Source: a virus. Taken from it: a stretch of DNA of 21,857 nucleotides. Within the stretch, counting starts at the first letter, position 1. Every line of letters begins with the position of its first letter. A program made the translations under genes and the position numbers. The stretch covers positions 1 through 21,857 of the IMG/VR virus record IMGVR_UViG_3300009610_000099; one strand, given 5' to 3'. Positions 21,733 through 21,857 of this stretch are shown piece after piece. Below the pieces are notes generated by a model. The model was not told the origin of the DNA, did not search any database, and saw only the letters and a list, made by a program, of their open reading frames with translations.

Positions 21733-21857
21733 AAACCCTTCAGAGCGATTTGTTTGCGCTAGTCGTCGAAAAAAAACTGTAAACATTGAACCTCGACGTC
21801 CTCGATCACCACCCGCCGGCGGGCTGCAGCCTCGACGGCTCGCCGGAGAAAAATCGC

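Noticed and set aside
21808-21822. CCCGCCGGCGGG palindrome near the right edge
   Set aside because: A perfect palindrome with no loop and no T-run, common in GC-rich DNA; not a supported terminator or site.
21786-21857. TTG-started frame open to the right edge
   Set aside because: Only 24 codons, no ribosome-binding site and no recognisable motif; cannot be distinguished from chance. I see nothing else in 21733-21857.

Overview
The window is almost entirely one gene-dense, plus-strand block of a long-tailed (siphovirus-type) dsDNA phage or prophage. It is GC-rich. Most genes abut or overlap by a few bases (ATGA, GTGA and TGATG junctions), and I see no credible minus-strand gene. No rRNA, tRNA, CRISPR array, insertion sequence or integrase is visible. 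The host is probably a GC-rich environmental bacterium. The weak or absent Shine-Dalgarno sequences and the general character of the proteins suggest a planctomycete, but that is inference and no host marker is present.

Layout. (1) Head module, 1-8054: tail end of an unknown gene, GpA-type terminase large subunit, gpW-like connector, lambda-type portal, a small unknown protein, a prohead protease-major capsid fusion, a DUF2190-type decoration protein with an extra C-terminal domain, and a second putative capsid-surface protein. (2) Connector and tail module, 8061-13971: unknown structural proteins, an adaptor or terminator-like pair, an HK97-gp10/gpZ-like protein, tail tube, gpG and a -1 frame gpT-like extension, a short tape measure, and a tail-tip candidate. 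(3) Tip and fibre module, 13968-16925: small Cys-containing proteins, a beta-sandwich candidate and a glycine-rich fibre. (4) Late control and exit module, 17040-20648: a T4 gp55-like sigma factor, a membrane protein, a secreted and tail-anchored papain-like protein, then five very small membrane proteins. This module ends at a strong intrinsic terminator (20701-20736). (5) After the terminator come three copies of a 17-bp repeat and a D12-class adenine methyltransferase.

The most interesting signal is the pairing of the gp55-like sigma gene with an 8-bp motif, CTARATAC. It occurs at 2214, 15463, 17028 and 18156, each time 2-4 bases before a start codon. Two of these sites share the longer form CTAGATACGWTC-ATG and lie before genes with no Shine-Dalgarno sequence, including the sigma gene itself. 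T4 gp55 recognises TATAAATA at -10 without a -35 element, so the motif may be the late promoter of this phage and may produce leaderless mRNAs. A second candidate system is the protease plus micro-membrane-protein cassette at 18187-20648, which could serve lysis or envelope passage. Family assignments come from reading motifs by eye; no database search was run.
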